DNA of 7,180 nucleotides, from contig JBFMHD010000142.1 in NCBI GenBank assembly GCA_040752395.1, positions 1-7,180 of the forward strand, read 5' to 3'. Within the stretch, counting starts at the first letter, position 1. Each line of letters starts with the position of its first letter. The notes beneath the pieces are model-generated. The model was not told the origin of the DNA, made no database searches, and worked only from the letters and a program-made list of their open reading frames with translations. The position numbers were made by a program, and so were the translations under genes. Below are positions 1 through 5,586 of this stretch, one piece after another. The stretch is from JBFMHD01 sp040752395 [NCBI: Candidatus Hydrogenedentota bacterium]. Lineage in GTDB: Bacteria > JBFMHD01.

Positions 1-53
1 AAGAGTCGTGAGTCAAAACAGGACTCGAGACTCAAGACTCAAGACTCAAGACT
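1..53. repeat. Heptamer tandem array, unit ACTCAAG
   Basis: Units of exactly 7 bp: ACTCGAG (23-29), then ACTCAAG three times (30-36, 37-43, 44-50) and a partial ACT. Weaker related heptads (AGAGTCG, TGAGTCA) occupy 2-15, so the array probably continues left of the window. No coding frame of interest crosses it. Part of the 243-nt non-coding region downstream of the glycosyltransferase gene. Confidence 0.85.
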
Positions 54-75
54 TTTCATAGGCGGCTCCAGCCGG

Positions 76-103
76 CTGTAGTCCGTAGCCTGTAGCCTGT
101 CCT
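76..103. repeat. Heptamer tandem array, unit CTGTAGC
   Basis: Four consecutive 7-bp units: CTGTAGT, CCGTAGC, CTGTAGC, CTGTCCT. A second, unrelated heptamer family only 22 bp from the ACTCAAG array. The sequence just before it contains the palindrome AGCCGGCT (70-77). Confidence 0.75.
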
Positions 104-118
104 GATACCTCTCACTTC

Positions 119-168
119 TTCCGTTATCTTGCTTCTTGCTTCTACTTGATATCATTATAATTACAATG
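119..168. repeat. Composite repeat, copy 1 (TTCCGTTATCTTGC plus CTTGCTT heptamers)
   Basis: Begins with TTCCGTTATCTTGC (119-132), which is identical at 1721-1734. Two CTTGCTT heptamers (128-141) end in CTA, followed by a tail with TATCA, TATAA and TTACAA in the same order as the second copy. Lies 75 nt or more beyond the stop of the glycosyltransferase gene. Confidence 0.7.
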
Positions 169-194
169 TTTTTCGAGGGAGGGAAGAAGCAAGA
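127..194. repeat. Inverted repeat TCTTGCTTCTT / AAGAAGCAAGA
   Basis: An 11-bp perfect inverted repeat, arms 127-137 and 184-194, separated by 46 bp of AT-rich sequence. The left arm lies in the CTTGCTT heptamers. This resembles the outline of a small non-autonomous element, but no target-site duplication is evident. Confidence 0.5.
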
Positions 195-199
195 AAACC

Positions 200-212
200 A
201 GAACCGTCCCCG
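200..212. repeat. AGAACCGTCCCCG motif, possible REP-like core
   Basis: Complement reads CGGGGACGGTTCT. From memory, GGGGACGGTTCT occurs in dispersed intergenic repeats of many genomes that encode REP-associated (TnpA_REP/RAYT) transposases. Only one copy is present here and no transposase, so the assignment rests on recall. Confidence 0.35.
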
Positions 213-243
213 TTTTCTCCGTTTTCTGTTTTTCTCGTTTTTC

Positions 244-1590
244 TTATTTTAGTTTTTTAATAAAAATTTCGTTATTATCTATCAGTAATAAAAAAATATT
301 TTTAGTATATTTATCTAATTCTTTCATCTCATAAACTACTCTTCTGTCAGCATAAAAGGGGATATGATGTATTTTTGAGAATTTTTTATTTATACATACC
401 ACACCGTCTTCTGGTATCTTTTCTTTTAGTATTTTAGAGATTTTTATTGCCTCATCGAATTTATGCGAATCACGATATATGTTCTGCAAAATACTGAGGG
501 ATTGATAAAATAATAGTAAACATAATACATAAGGGATCAGCCTCATCTTTTTATAGAGTTCAGCTAAACATATCCCTACAATTAATGAAACCCCTGGCAA
601 TAAGTAAAACTGCCAGTATTCGTGTATAAATGCTGCATTTCTGAATATAAAAATATTCAGAATCCCGGAGCATAATAACGCTATTATAATGCGTTTATTA
701 TACCGCTTCAGTAGAAAAAAACCTGATAAAAATAATAACGAACCTACTATTGTAAAATTATAATATGGGAAAAATAGTATGAATTGCTGTAACAAAAATT
801 TATATAAAGATTTGGGCATTATTTCACTATCAATTATCGAGCTTCTCTGTAAAAACGATATCAATAAATGCCTGTAAACCTCTGTCCCTTGAAGTATCGC
901 TATATGAATAATATATATTAAATAACCGATAAACATTGAGATAAAAATAACAAGCCACTTTTTAAAATCTGCTCTATCTTTTATTAAAAATAACATCCCG
1001 ATAACAAAAAAAGCAAAACCAAAATCTATTAAGGCACTGATTATAGAAAGTAAGCCGAGCTCTATAAAAAAGGACTTGAGAGGCGAGACTTGAGACTTGA
1101 GGAAAAAATACATAACAATCATAGCGATAGCAAATATAAAGACCTCGAAATTCAGCATTTTACCATAGAATGCTGATATAGGTACAACAGATGCAAAAAT
1201 CAAAGAGAATATCGCCTCAGTATATCCGAAGTAATTATAAACAATTTTGAAAAAATAATATAAACCAATAACAGAAAAACACAAAGAGAGCAGTCTTGCA
1301 TTTAATTCACTCTCTCCAAATATTCTAAATATAAATGATAAAATAATGGGTAATAGCGGTGGATGATTGATATAGTAATCCTTTTTTTGTATATCTGGTT
1401 TAGCTGGTGATAATAACATACCGCCTTTAGTTATACAAAACCCGAACCTTATATCATTTCTTGCAGCCTGAGAAAAAAGTGCACCATTATCATCGTGGGG
1501 GTATATAAATGGCTCTGATACATACGGAAGCTTAATAACTATTGAAATAATTATAATAACTAATAGAAAAGCCTTTTGAATATTGTTCAA
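244..1590 (-). CDS. Membrane glycosyltransferase, ArnT/PMT (GT39)-like
   Basis: Probable polytopic GT-C glycosyltransferase that moves a sugar from a polyprenyl-phosphate donor to a lipid, glycan or protein on the outer face of the membrane; donor and acceptor are unknown. With the TTG at 1590 it has 448 residues. TM1 is about 7-21, followed by an external loop with the acidic pair DDN (33-35), the expected catalytic region of this fold. Next come YYINHPPLLPIILSFIF (72-88), about ten further hydrophobic helices, HEYWQFYLLPG (323-333), and a short soluble tail from about 370 with FYADRRVVYE, typical of the family. Start choice: AGGAAGGG lies 7 nt upstream of TTG 1590. A GTG at 1665 opens the same frame but sits in an octamer repeat with no visible ribosome site. 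Residues 164-172 come from a heptamer array. The gap to dppF is 199 nt, and no functional link to the importer is visible. Confidence 0.8.
   Translation of the reverse strand: MNNIQKAFLLVIIIISIVIKLPYVSEPFIYPHDDNGALFSQAARNDIRFGFCITKGGMLLSPAKPDIQKKDYYINHPPLLPIILSFIFRIFGESELNARLLSLCFSVIGLYYFFKIVYNYFGYTEAIFSLIFASVVPISAFYGKMLNFEVFIFAIAMIVMYFFLKSQVSPLKSFFIELGLLSIISALIDFGFAFFVIGMLFLIKDRADFKKWLVIFISMFIGYLIYIIHIAILQGTEVYRHLLISFLQRSSIIDSEIMPKSLYKFLLQQFILFFPYYNFTIVGSLLFLSGFFLLKRYNKRIIIALLCSGILNIFIFRNAAFIHEYWQFYLLPGVSLIVGICLAELYKKMRLIPYVLCLLLFYQSLSILQNIYRDSHKFDEAIKISKILKEKIPEDGVVCINKKFSKIHHIPFYADRRVVYEMKELDKYTKNIFLLLIDNNEIFIKKLK
1074..1101. repeat. Heptamer array inside the glycosyltransferase coding sequence
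   Basis: Four contiguous 7-bp units on the plus strand: ACTTGAG (1074-1080), AGGCGAG (1081-1087), ACTTGAG (1088-1094), ACTTGAG (1095-1101). Read on the coding strand it gives LKSQVSPLK plus the first base of the next serine codon, a polar loop between two hydrophobic stretches. The complement, CTCAAGT, differs by one base from CTCAAGA, a rotation of the unit at 23-53. Confidence 0.8.
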
Positions 1591-1597
1591 TATATAT

Positions 1598-1605
1598 CCC
1601 TTCCT
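1598..1605 (-). promoter_or_regulatory. Ribosome binding site of the glycosyltransferase gene
   Basis: AGGAAGGG on the minus strand, 7 nt upstream of the TTG at 1590. It is the reason for preferring this TTG over the GTG at 1665. A good match to the 16S rRNA anti-Shine-Dalgarno at standard spacing. Confidence 0.6.
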
Positions 1606-1660
1606 CAGTCTTCGGTGGAGCTTGTTAATTTTAAACCAGCTACTAAAACCGATAGTTTGA

Positions 1661-1692
1661 GGCACAAAGGCACAAAGATTGAAAGATTAAAA
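1661..1692. repeat. Octamer quasi-tandem array, unit GGCACAAA to GATTAAAA
   Basis: Four 8-bp units in register: GGCACAAA, GGCACAAA, GATTGAAA, GATTAAAA. The complement of the first unit contains the GTG (1663-1665) that would be the most upstream start of the glycosyltransferase frame, which makes that start doubtful. Confidence 0.7.
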
Positions 1693-1702
1693 TTGTGGAA
1701 AC

Positions 1703-1719
1703 ACCGCTCCTACAGCGGT
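1703..1719. terminator. GC-rich hairpin ACCGCT/AGCGGT in the dppF-glycosyltransferase gap
   Basis: A 6-bp perfect stem (1703-1708 with 1714-1719) with a 5-nt loop. Read on the plus strand it is followed by TTTT, which resembles a short terminator, but no plus-strand gene precedes it. Read on the minus strand it is followed by GTTTCC and a few bases later by CAATTTT. It could limit read-through from the dpp operon, but the tail is poor. Confidence 0.3.
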
Positions 1720-1720
1720 T

Positions 1721-1789
1721 TTCCGTTATCTTGCCTCTTGCCTCTTGCTTCTTGCCTCTATTATATCACCTATAACGAGGTGATTACAA
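1721..1789. repeat. Composite repeat, copy 2 (TTCCGTTATCTTGC plus CTTGCCT heptamers)
   Basis: Same orientation as the copy at 119-168 and sharing its first 14 bases exactly. It carries four heptamers (CTTGCCT, CTTGCCT, CTTGCTT, CTTGCCT; 1730-1757), then CTA and a tail with TATCA, TATAA and ATTACAA. The tail has an extra ACC/GGT arm that makes the hairpin after dppF. It fills the space right after the dppF stop. Confidence 0.7.
1765..1784 (-). terminator. Small hairpin just after dppF, possible weak terminator
   Basis: Inverted repeat ATCACC (1765-1770) and GGTGAT (1779-1784) with an 8-nt loop, starting 5 nt past the dppF stop. On the minus strand it is followed by ATAATAG, not by a run of U, so intrinsic termination would be weak. 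It may instead protect the 3' end of the transcript, or be part of the local repeat element. Confidence 0.35.
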
Positions 1790-2758
1790 CTAAACTTTAA
1801 TACAGGAAACAAAATGACCTGATCTTTTTTGTTCCAATAAAGGTATGATATTTTTGCAATCATTTGTAGCCATAGGGCAACGTGGATGAAATGGGCAACC
1901 CTGGGGTATATTTACTGGTGAAGGTACATCTCCTGGAAGAATGATTTTCTTTATGCCATCTTTTTCATCAATAACAGGCACACAGGAGATCAAAGCCTGT
2001 GTATAAGGATGTAGCGGGCTATCCAATACATCTTCAGCTTTACCTTGTTCTACGATTTTACCGAGGTACATCACACCCACCCTATCTGAGATATGTTTTA
2101 CAACCGATAAATCATGTGATATAAATAGATAGCTTAGAGCAAATTTTTCCTGTAATTCAATAAAGAGGTTCAATATCTGTGCTTGAACCGAGACATCGAG
2201 TGCGGAGACAGGTTCGTCGCAGACAATAAATTCGGGTTCAGCTGCGATAGCACGGCCTATACAGATACGCTGTCTTTGACCACCTGAGAATTCGTGCGGA
2301 TAACGTTCATAATAATCAGGACTTAACCCAACAATTTTAAAAATTTCTTTTGTCCTATCTTTTCGTTCCTTTTTATCTCTGCCTATTTTGTGTATGCTTA
2401 AAACCTCAGCTACAGCCTCACCTACCCTCATTCTCGGGTTAAGTGAAGAATATGGGTCTTGAAAAACTATCTGCATATGTTTACGTAATTTTCTTATTTC
2501 AGACTCTCTCTTATTAGAAATATCTATACTTTTAAAATATATTTTTCCAGATGATGGTTTAATCAATCGTAGAATCAATCTGCCAAGCGTGGTTTTGCCG
2601 CAACCTGACTCACCCACAAGCCCATAGGTTTCGGCTCTGTTAATATAGATATCAATCCCATCACAGGCTTTGAGTTCAAGTTTTTTACTTAATAATCCGC
2701 CGCGTTTAACAAAAAATACCTTCTTTAATTCTTCTGTTCTAACTAAGTTATCACTCAT
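1790..2758 (-). CDS. dppF: ABC importer ATPase, DppF/OppF type
   Basis: Second ATPase of the importer, forming a heterodimer with the DppD-like subunit. Starting at ATG 2758 gives 322 residues: MSDNLVRTEELKKVFFVKRG is the normal DppF/OppF N-terminus. Motifs: Walker A GESGCGKT (49-56), Q-loop Q100, signature FSGGQRQR (157-164), Walker B FIVCDEP (177-183), SALD (185-188), H-loop His215 in ISHD, LHPYT (249-253) and a C-terminal cysteine set at 288, 294, 301 and 319. An ATG at 2857 in the same frame would add 33 residues, but these overlap dppD by 77 nt and resemble nothing in the family, so I reject it. The gap after dppD is 22 nt with no clear Shine-Dalgarno; translation may depend on ribosomes finishing dppD. 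It is the last gene of the operon, followed by a small hairpin. Confidence 0.94.
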   Translation of the reverse strand: MSDNLVRTEELKKVFFVKRGGLLSKKLELKACDGIDIYINRAETYGLVGESGCGKTTLGRLILRLIKPSSGKIYFKSIDISNKRESEIRKLRKHMQIVFQDPYSSLNPRMRVGEAVAEVLSIHKIGRDKKERKDRTKEIFKIVGLSPDYYERYPHEFSGGQRQRICIGRAIAAEPEFIVCDEPVSALDVSVQAQILNLFIELQEKFALSYLFISHDLSVVKHISDRVGVMYLGKIVEQGKAEDVLDSPLHPYTQALISCVPVIDEKDGIKKIILPGDVPSPVNIPQGCPFHPRCPMATNDCKNIIPLLEQKRSGHFVSCIKV

Positions 2759-2780
2759 AATAGTATCGAGGTGGCAGACA

Positions 2781-3740
2781 TTAACATAATAAACATCTTG
2801 CAAAATGGTCTTTTTCGATTTCACATAAATCAGGGTGCTCGGTTTTACATCTATCAACTGTCATATCACATCTTGGGTGAAAAACACAGCCTGATGGCAT
2901 CGTGATACCATCAGGTACATTCCCCTTTATCGCAAATAATCTCGACTTTTTTGCTACCTCTTTATCAGGTATAGCATTAATCAATGCTTTAGTATATGGG
3001 TGTAATTGTTTTTTTAAGATATCATCTTTTAATCCTGTCTCAACTATCTCGCCAGCATACATAACAGCAACTCGATGACACATCTCGTTGACGATCCCGA
3101 AATTGTGTGTAATAAGAAGCAACGCCATTTTATGTTTCTCCTGGAGTTCCTTTAATAGAGATAAGATCTGAGCCTGGATAGTTACATCAAGCGCTGTTGT
3201 TGGTTCATCAGCTATAAGTAAATCAGGTTCAGAGATGATAGCCATAGCTATCATTACCCGTTGCCGAAGCCCGCCTGATAACTGGTGAGGATATTCGTTA
3301 TAACGTATCGCCGGTTCAGGGATTTTTGTTTCTTTAAAAATCTGAATAACTTTTTCTTTTATCTCTTTATTTTTCATTTTTCTGTGAACCCGTAATACCT
3401 CAGCACATTGGTCGCCAACTGTAAATACCGGATTAAGGCTTGTCATAGGTTCCTGAAAAATTATTGATATTCTATCCCCCCGAATATTTCGCATCTCTTT
3501 CTCGGTTAATTTGCTGATATCAACATCTTTAAAAAATATCTCACCGCTAACCTCTGATATCTTGGGAGGTAAAATCCGCATAATTGAATATGCGGTAATA
3601 GATTTACCTGAGCCTGATTCACCAACAAGTCCAAATACCTCCTGTTCATTAATGAAAAAATCCATACCACGTACAGCCTGGACAGTTCCGCGATGAGAGT
3701 GTAGATTAACTTTCAGATTTTTAATTTGTAGTAATGTCAT
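2781..3740 (-). CDS. dppD: ABC importer ATPase, DppD/OppD type
   Basis: Cytoplasmic ATPase that binds the permease EAA loops and hydrolyses ATP with its DppF-like partner. Its 319 residues contain Walker A GESGSGKS (40-47), Q-loop Q96, signature LSGGLRQR (154-161), Walker B LLIADEP (174-180), D-loop ALD (183-185) and H-loop His212. The H-loop reads THN where THD is usual; the histidine is kept. After the ATPase core comes the oligopeptide-transporter C-terminal extension, with LHPYT (246-250) and a cysteine cluster at 285, 291, 298 and 316 plus extra cysteines 306 and 319. This cluster is where Dpp-type ATPases are reported to bind an iron-sulfur centre. The ATG overlaps the dppC stop as ATGA, so translation is coupled. 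The family call is secure; peptide specificity is inferred. Confidence 0.95.
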   Translation of the reverse strand: MTLLQIKNLKVNLHSHRGTVQAVRGMDFFINEQEVFGLVGESGSGKSITAYSIMRILPPKISEVSGEIFFKDVDISKLTEKEMRNIRGDRISIIFQEPMTSLNPVFTVGDQCAEVLRVHRKMKNKEIKEKVIQIFKETKIPEPAIRYNEYPHQLSGGLRQRVMIAMAIISEPDLLIADEPTTALDVTIQAQILSLLKELQEKHKMALLLITHNFGIVNEMCHRVAVMYAGEIVETGLKDDILKKQLHPYTKALINAIPDKEVAKKSRLFAIKGNVPDGITMPSGCVFHPRCDMTVDRCKTEHPDLCEIEKDHFARCLLC

Positions 3741-4627
3741 ATCTTTGTTTTTACATCGAGCGTATCACGTAAACCATCACCCAGAAAATTAAACGCAGTC
3801 ACAGTAATAAAAATAAAAAAACCAGGTAAAAATGCTAATAAATAACCTTTACCTAATATAACATATTCCTGGGCTCTTTGCAAAATATTTCCCCAGGAAG
3901 GTGTTGGCGGCTGGATACCAAGGCCGAGATAAGAAAGTACAGCTTCTGAAATAATAACACCGCCAACCTGTAACGTTGCAGCAACAATAGCCGGTGCAAG
4001 AACATTTGGTAATATATGACGGAATATAATGAAAATATCTTGCTGCCCGCTTGCTCTTATGGCTTCGATATACTCAGTCTCTCGAATACTTAAGGTGCAG
4101 CCCCTGACAATCCGTGCTACGCCCATCCATCCGAATATAACAATAATAATTATTATTTTCAATATGTCAGGGTTTATAATAGTAGCAAGAAACGAGATTC
4201 TCAAAACATTCACAATATCAATCATTGAAAGAAGAATCATTATAGCAAGAACAGGTAAACTTAACATAGTATCTACAAATCTCATTATGACCTCATCTAT
4301 CAAACCCGCATAATATCCTGAGATGATACCAATAACTACACCAATAAATGTTGATATTAAAGCAGAAACCAGTGCCACACTTAATGAGACCCTGCCACCA
4401 TATAACATTCGAATAAATAAATCATGTCCAAGGTCATCGGTACCAAAAATGTGTTTGCTTGAAGGATGTAAAAAACATTTTTCAAGGTCTATCTCTTTGT
4501 AATCAAGATTAAATATTTTACTAAAAAGTGGTGCCAGGACTGATAATAAAATAAGTATAAAAAGAACTATCAGACTTATCATTGCAAGTTTATGCTTAAT
4601 AAAGCGCTGAACAAATGTTTGCTCCAA
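3737..4627 (-). CDS. dppC: ABC importer permease, DppC/OppC type, TTG start
   Basis: Second permease subunit, pairing with the DppB-like protein. With the TTG at 4627 the product is 296 residues. Landmarks: TM1 about 14-35, FGTDDLGHDLF at 61-71, helices at about 81-104, 116-136, 156-174, 209-231 and 258-283, the EAA loop EYIEAIRASGQQDIFIIFRH at 185-204, and LGLGIQPPTPSWGNIL at 234-249. All are diagnostic of DppC/OppC. Start choice: a longer reading begins at TTG 4645, but a GGAGG lies 8 nt upstream of TTG 4627 and would sit inside the longer version. TTG 4627 is also 4 nt after the dppB stop. The 3' end overlaps dppD by ATGA. The segment between helices 3 and 4 appears about a dozen residues longer than in relatives I recall. 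The symbol is family-level. Confidence 0.93.
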   Translation of the reverse strand: MEQTFVQRFIKHKLAMISLIVLFILILLSVLAPLFSKIFNLDYKEIDLEKCFLHPSSKHIFGTDDLGHDLFIRMLYGGRVSLSVALVSALISTFIGVVIGIISGYYAGLIDEVIMRFVDTMLSLPVLAIMILLSMIDIVNVLRISFLATIINPDILKIIIIIVIFGWMGVARIVRGCTLSIRETEYIEAIRASGQQDIFIIFRHILPNVLAPAIVAATLQVGGVIISEAVLSYLGLGIQPPTPSWGNILQRAQEYVILGKGYLLAFLPGFFIFITVTAFNFLGDGLRDTLDVKTKI

Positions 4628-4631
4628 GATA

Positions 4632-5585
4632 TTATCCTCCAGCAATCCTTACTCTCGGATCAACCATAGCATACATTAGATCAGCAACCATATTAAAAAT
4701 AACAGTCAGTATTGAAAGAAACATAAAGCAATTGCAAGCAAGGCAAGAGTCACCGCCAAGCACTGATTCATATAAGAGGCGACCCATCCCGGGCCAGGAA
4801 AACACAGTCTCAGTAATTAATGCACCTGAGAATAGACCGGGTATTGATAACATAAGAAGCGTTAGTATCGGTATAAGTGTATTTCTGAAAGCATGTTTTA
4901 ATATAACCAGGTGTTCCGGAAGTCCCTTTGCACGCGCTGTCCGTATGTAATCCTCTCTTAATACCTCAAGCATACCTGAACGAGTATATCGTGACCAGCC
5001 TGCAATAGATTCTATACTTAAAACACAAACCGGTAAAAATAGATATCTCAAATATTCTAAAAAAGAATCAGAACGTGGCATCCCGCCTGCTGGAAACCAC
5101 TGCAAATAAACTGAGAAAATAAGTATAGCCATAATCCCGAGCCAGAACGAAGGTATGGATATCCCAATAAACACAAAAAAATTGATAGTATAATCAAAAT
5201 ACGAGTATTGTCTTAACGCAGCAATTATACCAACAGGGATAGAAAGTAATAACGAGATAAGAAAAGCTCCTATCAGTAAAAAAAAGGTATTCTTTATCCT
5301 TGAGGTAATGATTTTTAAGTTAGATTCTTTATAAGTAATAGAAAAACCAAGATCACCTTTAAGAGTCTGTTTCAGCCATTTTAGGTATCGCACAGGCATC
5401 GGCTGGTCTAATCCCCACTGTTTCTTAAGCCTTATTATATCCTCGGGTTTGACCTTCGGGTTAGAAGTTATTAACATCTCAACCGGGTCTCCCGGCATCA
5501 TTGATAAAAAAAAGAAAGTAATAAAAGAAATAAGAAATATCAAAATAAAAAAAATAATAGATTTTTTTATAAGATAAAATAACAT
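4632..5585 (-). CDS. dppB: ABC importer permease, DppB/OppB type
   Basis: Inner-membrane permease forming one half of the translocation channel of the Dpp/Opp-class importer. The 317-residue length fits the family. TM1 is at about 8-29, followed by the usual external region with MMPGDP (29-34) and GLDQPMPVRYLKWL (58-71). Further helices lie at about 101-124, 131-160, 181-195, 234-258 and 285-307. The cytoplasmic EAA loop that docks to the ATPase is EDYIRTARAKGLPEHLVILK (211-230), and the C-terminus ends in the typical YAMVDPRVR. The start is ATG, 1 nt after the binding-protein stop, with only a weak Shine-Dalgarno, so coupling is likely. Oddity: residues 279-286 read DSCLACNC, three cysteines at the entry of the last helix where relatives I recall have DY-P-V or DYNLALA-like residues; the frame is intact around it. 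The symbol is family-level only. Confidence 0.94.
   Translation of the reverse strand: MLFYLIKKSIIFFILIFLISFITFFFLSMMPGDPVEMLITSNPKVKPEDIIRLKKQWGLDQPMPVRYLKWLKQTLKGDLGFSITYKESNLKIITSRIKNTFFLLIGAFLISLLLSIPVGIIAALRQYSYFDYTINFFVFIGISIPSFWLGIMAILIFSVYLQWFPAGGMPRSDSFLEYLRYLFLPVCVLSIESIAGWSRYTRSGMLEVLREDYIRTARAKGLPEHLVILKHAFRNTLIPILTLLMLSIPGLFSGALITETVFSWPGMGRLLYESVLGGDSCLACNCFMFLSILTVIFNMVADLMYAMVDPRVRIAGG
4636..4640 (-). promoter_or_regulatory. Ribosome binding site deciding the dppC start
   Basis: GGAGG on the minus strand inside the last two sense codons of dppB (Gly-Gly), followed by the dppB stop TAA and then TTG 4627 at 8-nt spacing. It fixes a TTG start for dppC and couples it to the end of dppB. 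Confidence 0.65.
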
Positions 5586-5586
5586 A

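Noticed and set aside
1-53. CRISPR-like array
   Set aside because: Units are 7 bp with no spacers, so this is a simple tandem repeat.
1677-1730. Promoter for the glycosyltransferase gene (TTTAAT-like -10 on the minus strand)
   Set aside because: AT-rich hexamers are expected by chance here and I could not find a convincing -35 at 16-18 nt.
1576-1800. Plus-strand frame of 74 codons in the gap
   Set aside because: It covers the repeats and the antisense of the glycosyltransferase start, has low-complexity content (PLSCLLPLASCLYY from the heptamers) and no recognisable domain.
2779-2781. ATG overlapping the dppD stop (TAATG)
   Set aside because: It is not in the dppF frame (offset 23 nt), so it cannot start that gene.
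2759-2857. Extra 33-residue N-terminus for the DppF-like ATPase
   Set aside because: It overlaps the 3' end of dppD by 77 nt, resembles no DppF N-terminus, and ATG 2758 gives the expected family start.
4029-4313. Plus-strand frame of 94 codons opposite dppC
   Set aside because: It is the antisense shadow of a conserved permease. The same applies to plus-strand frames at 3511-3696, 4615-4950 and 5867-6115.
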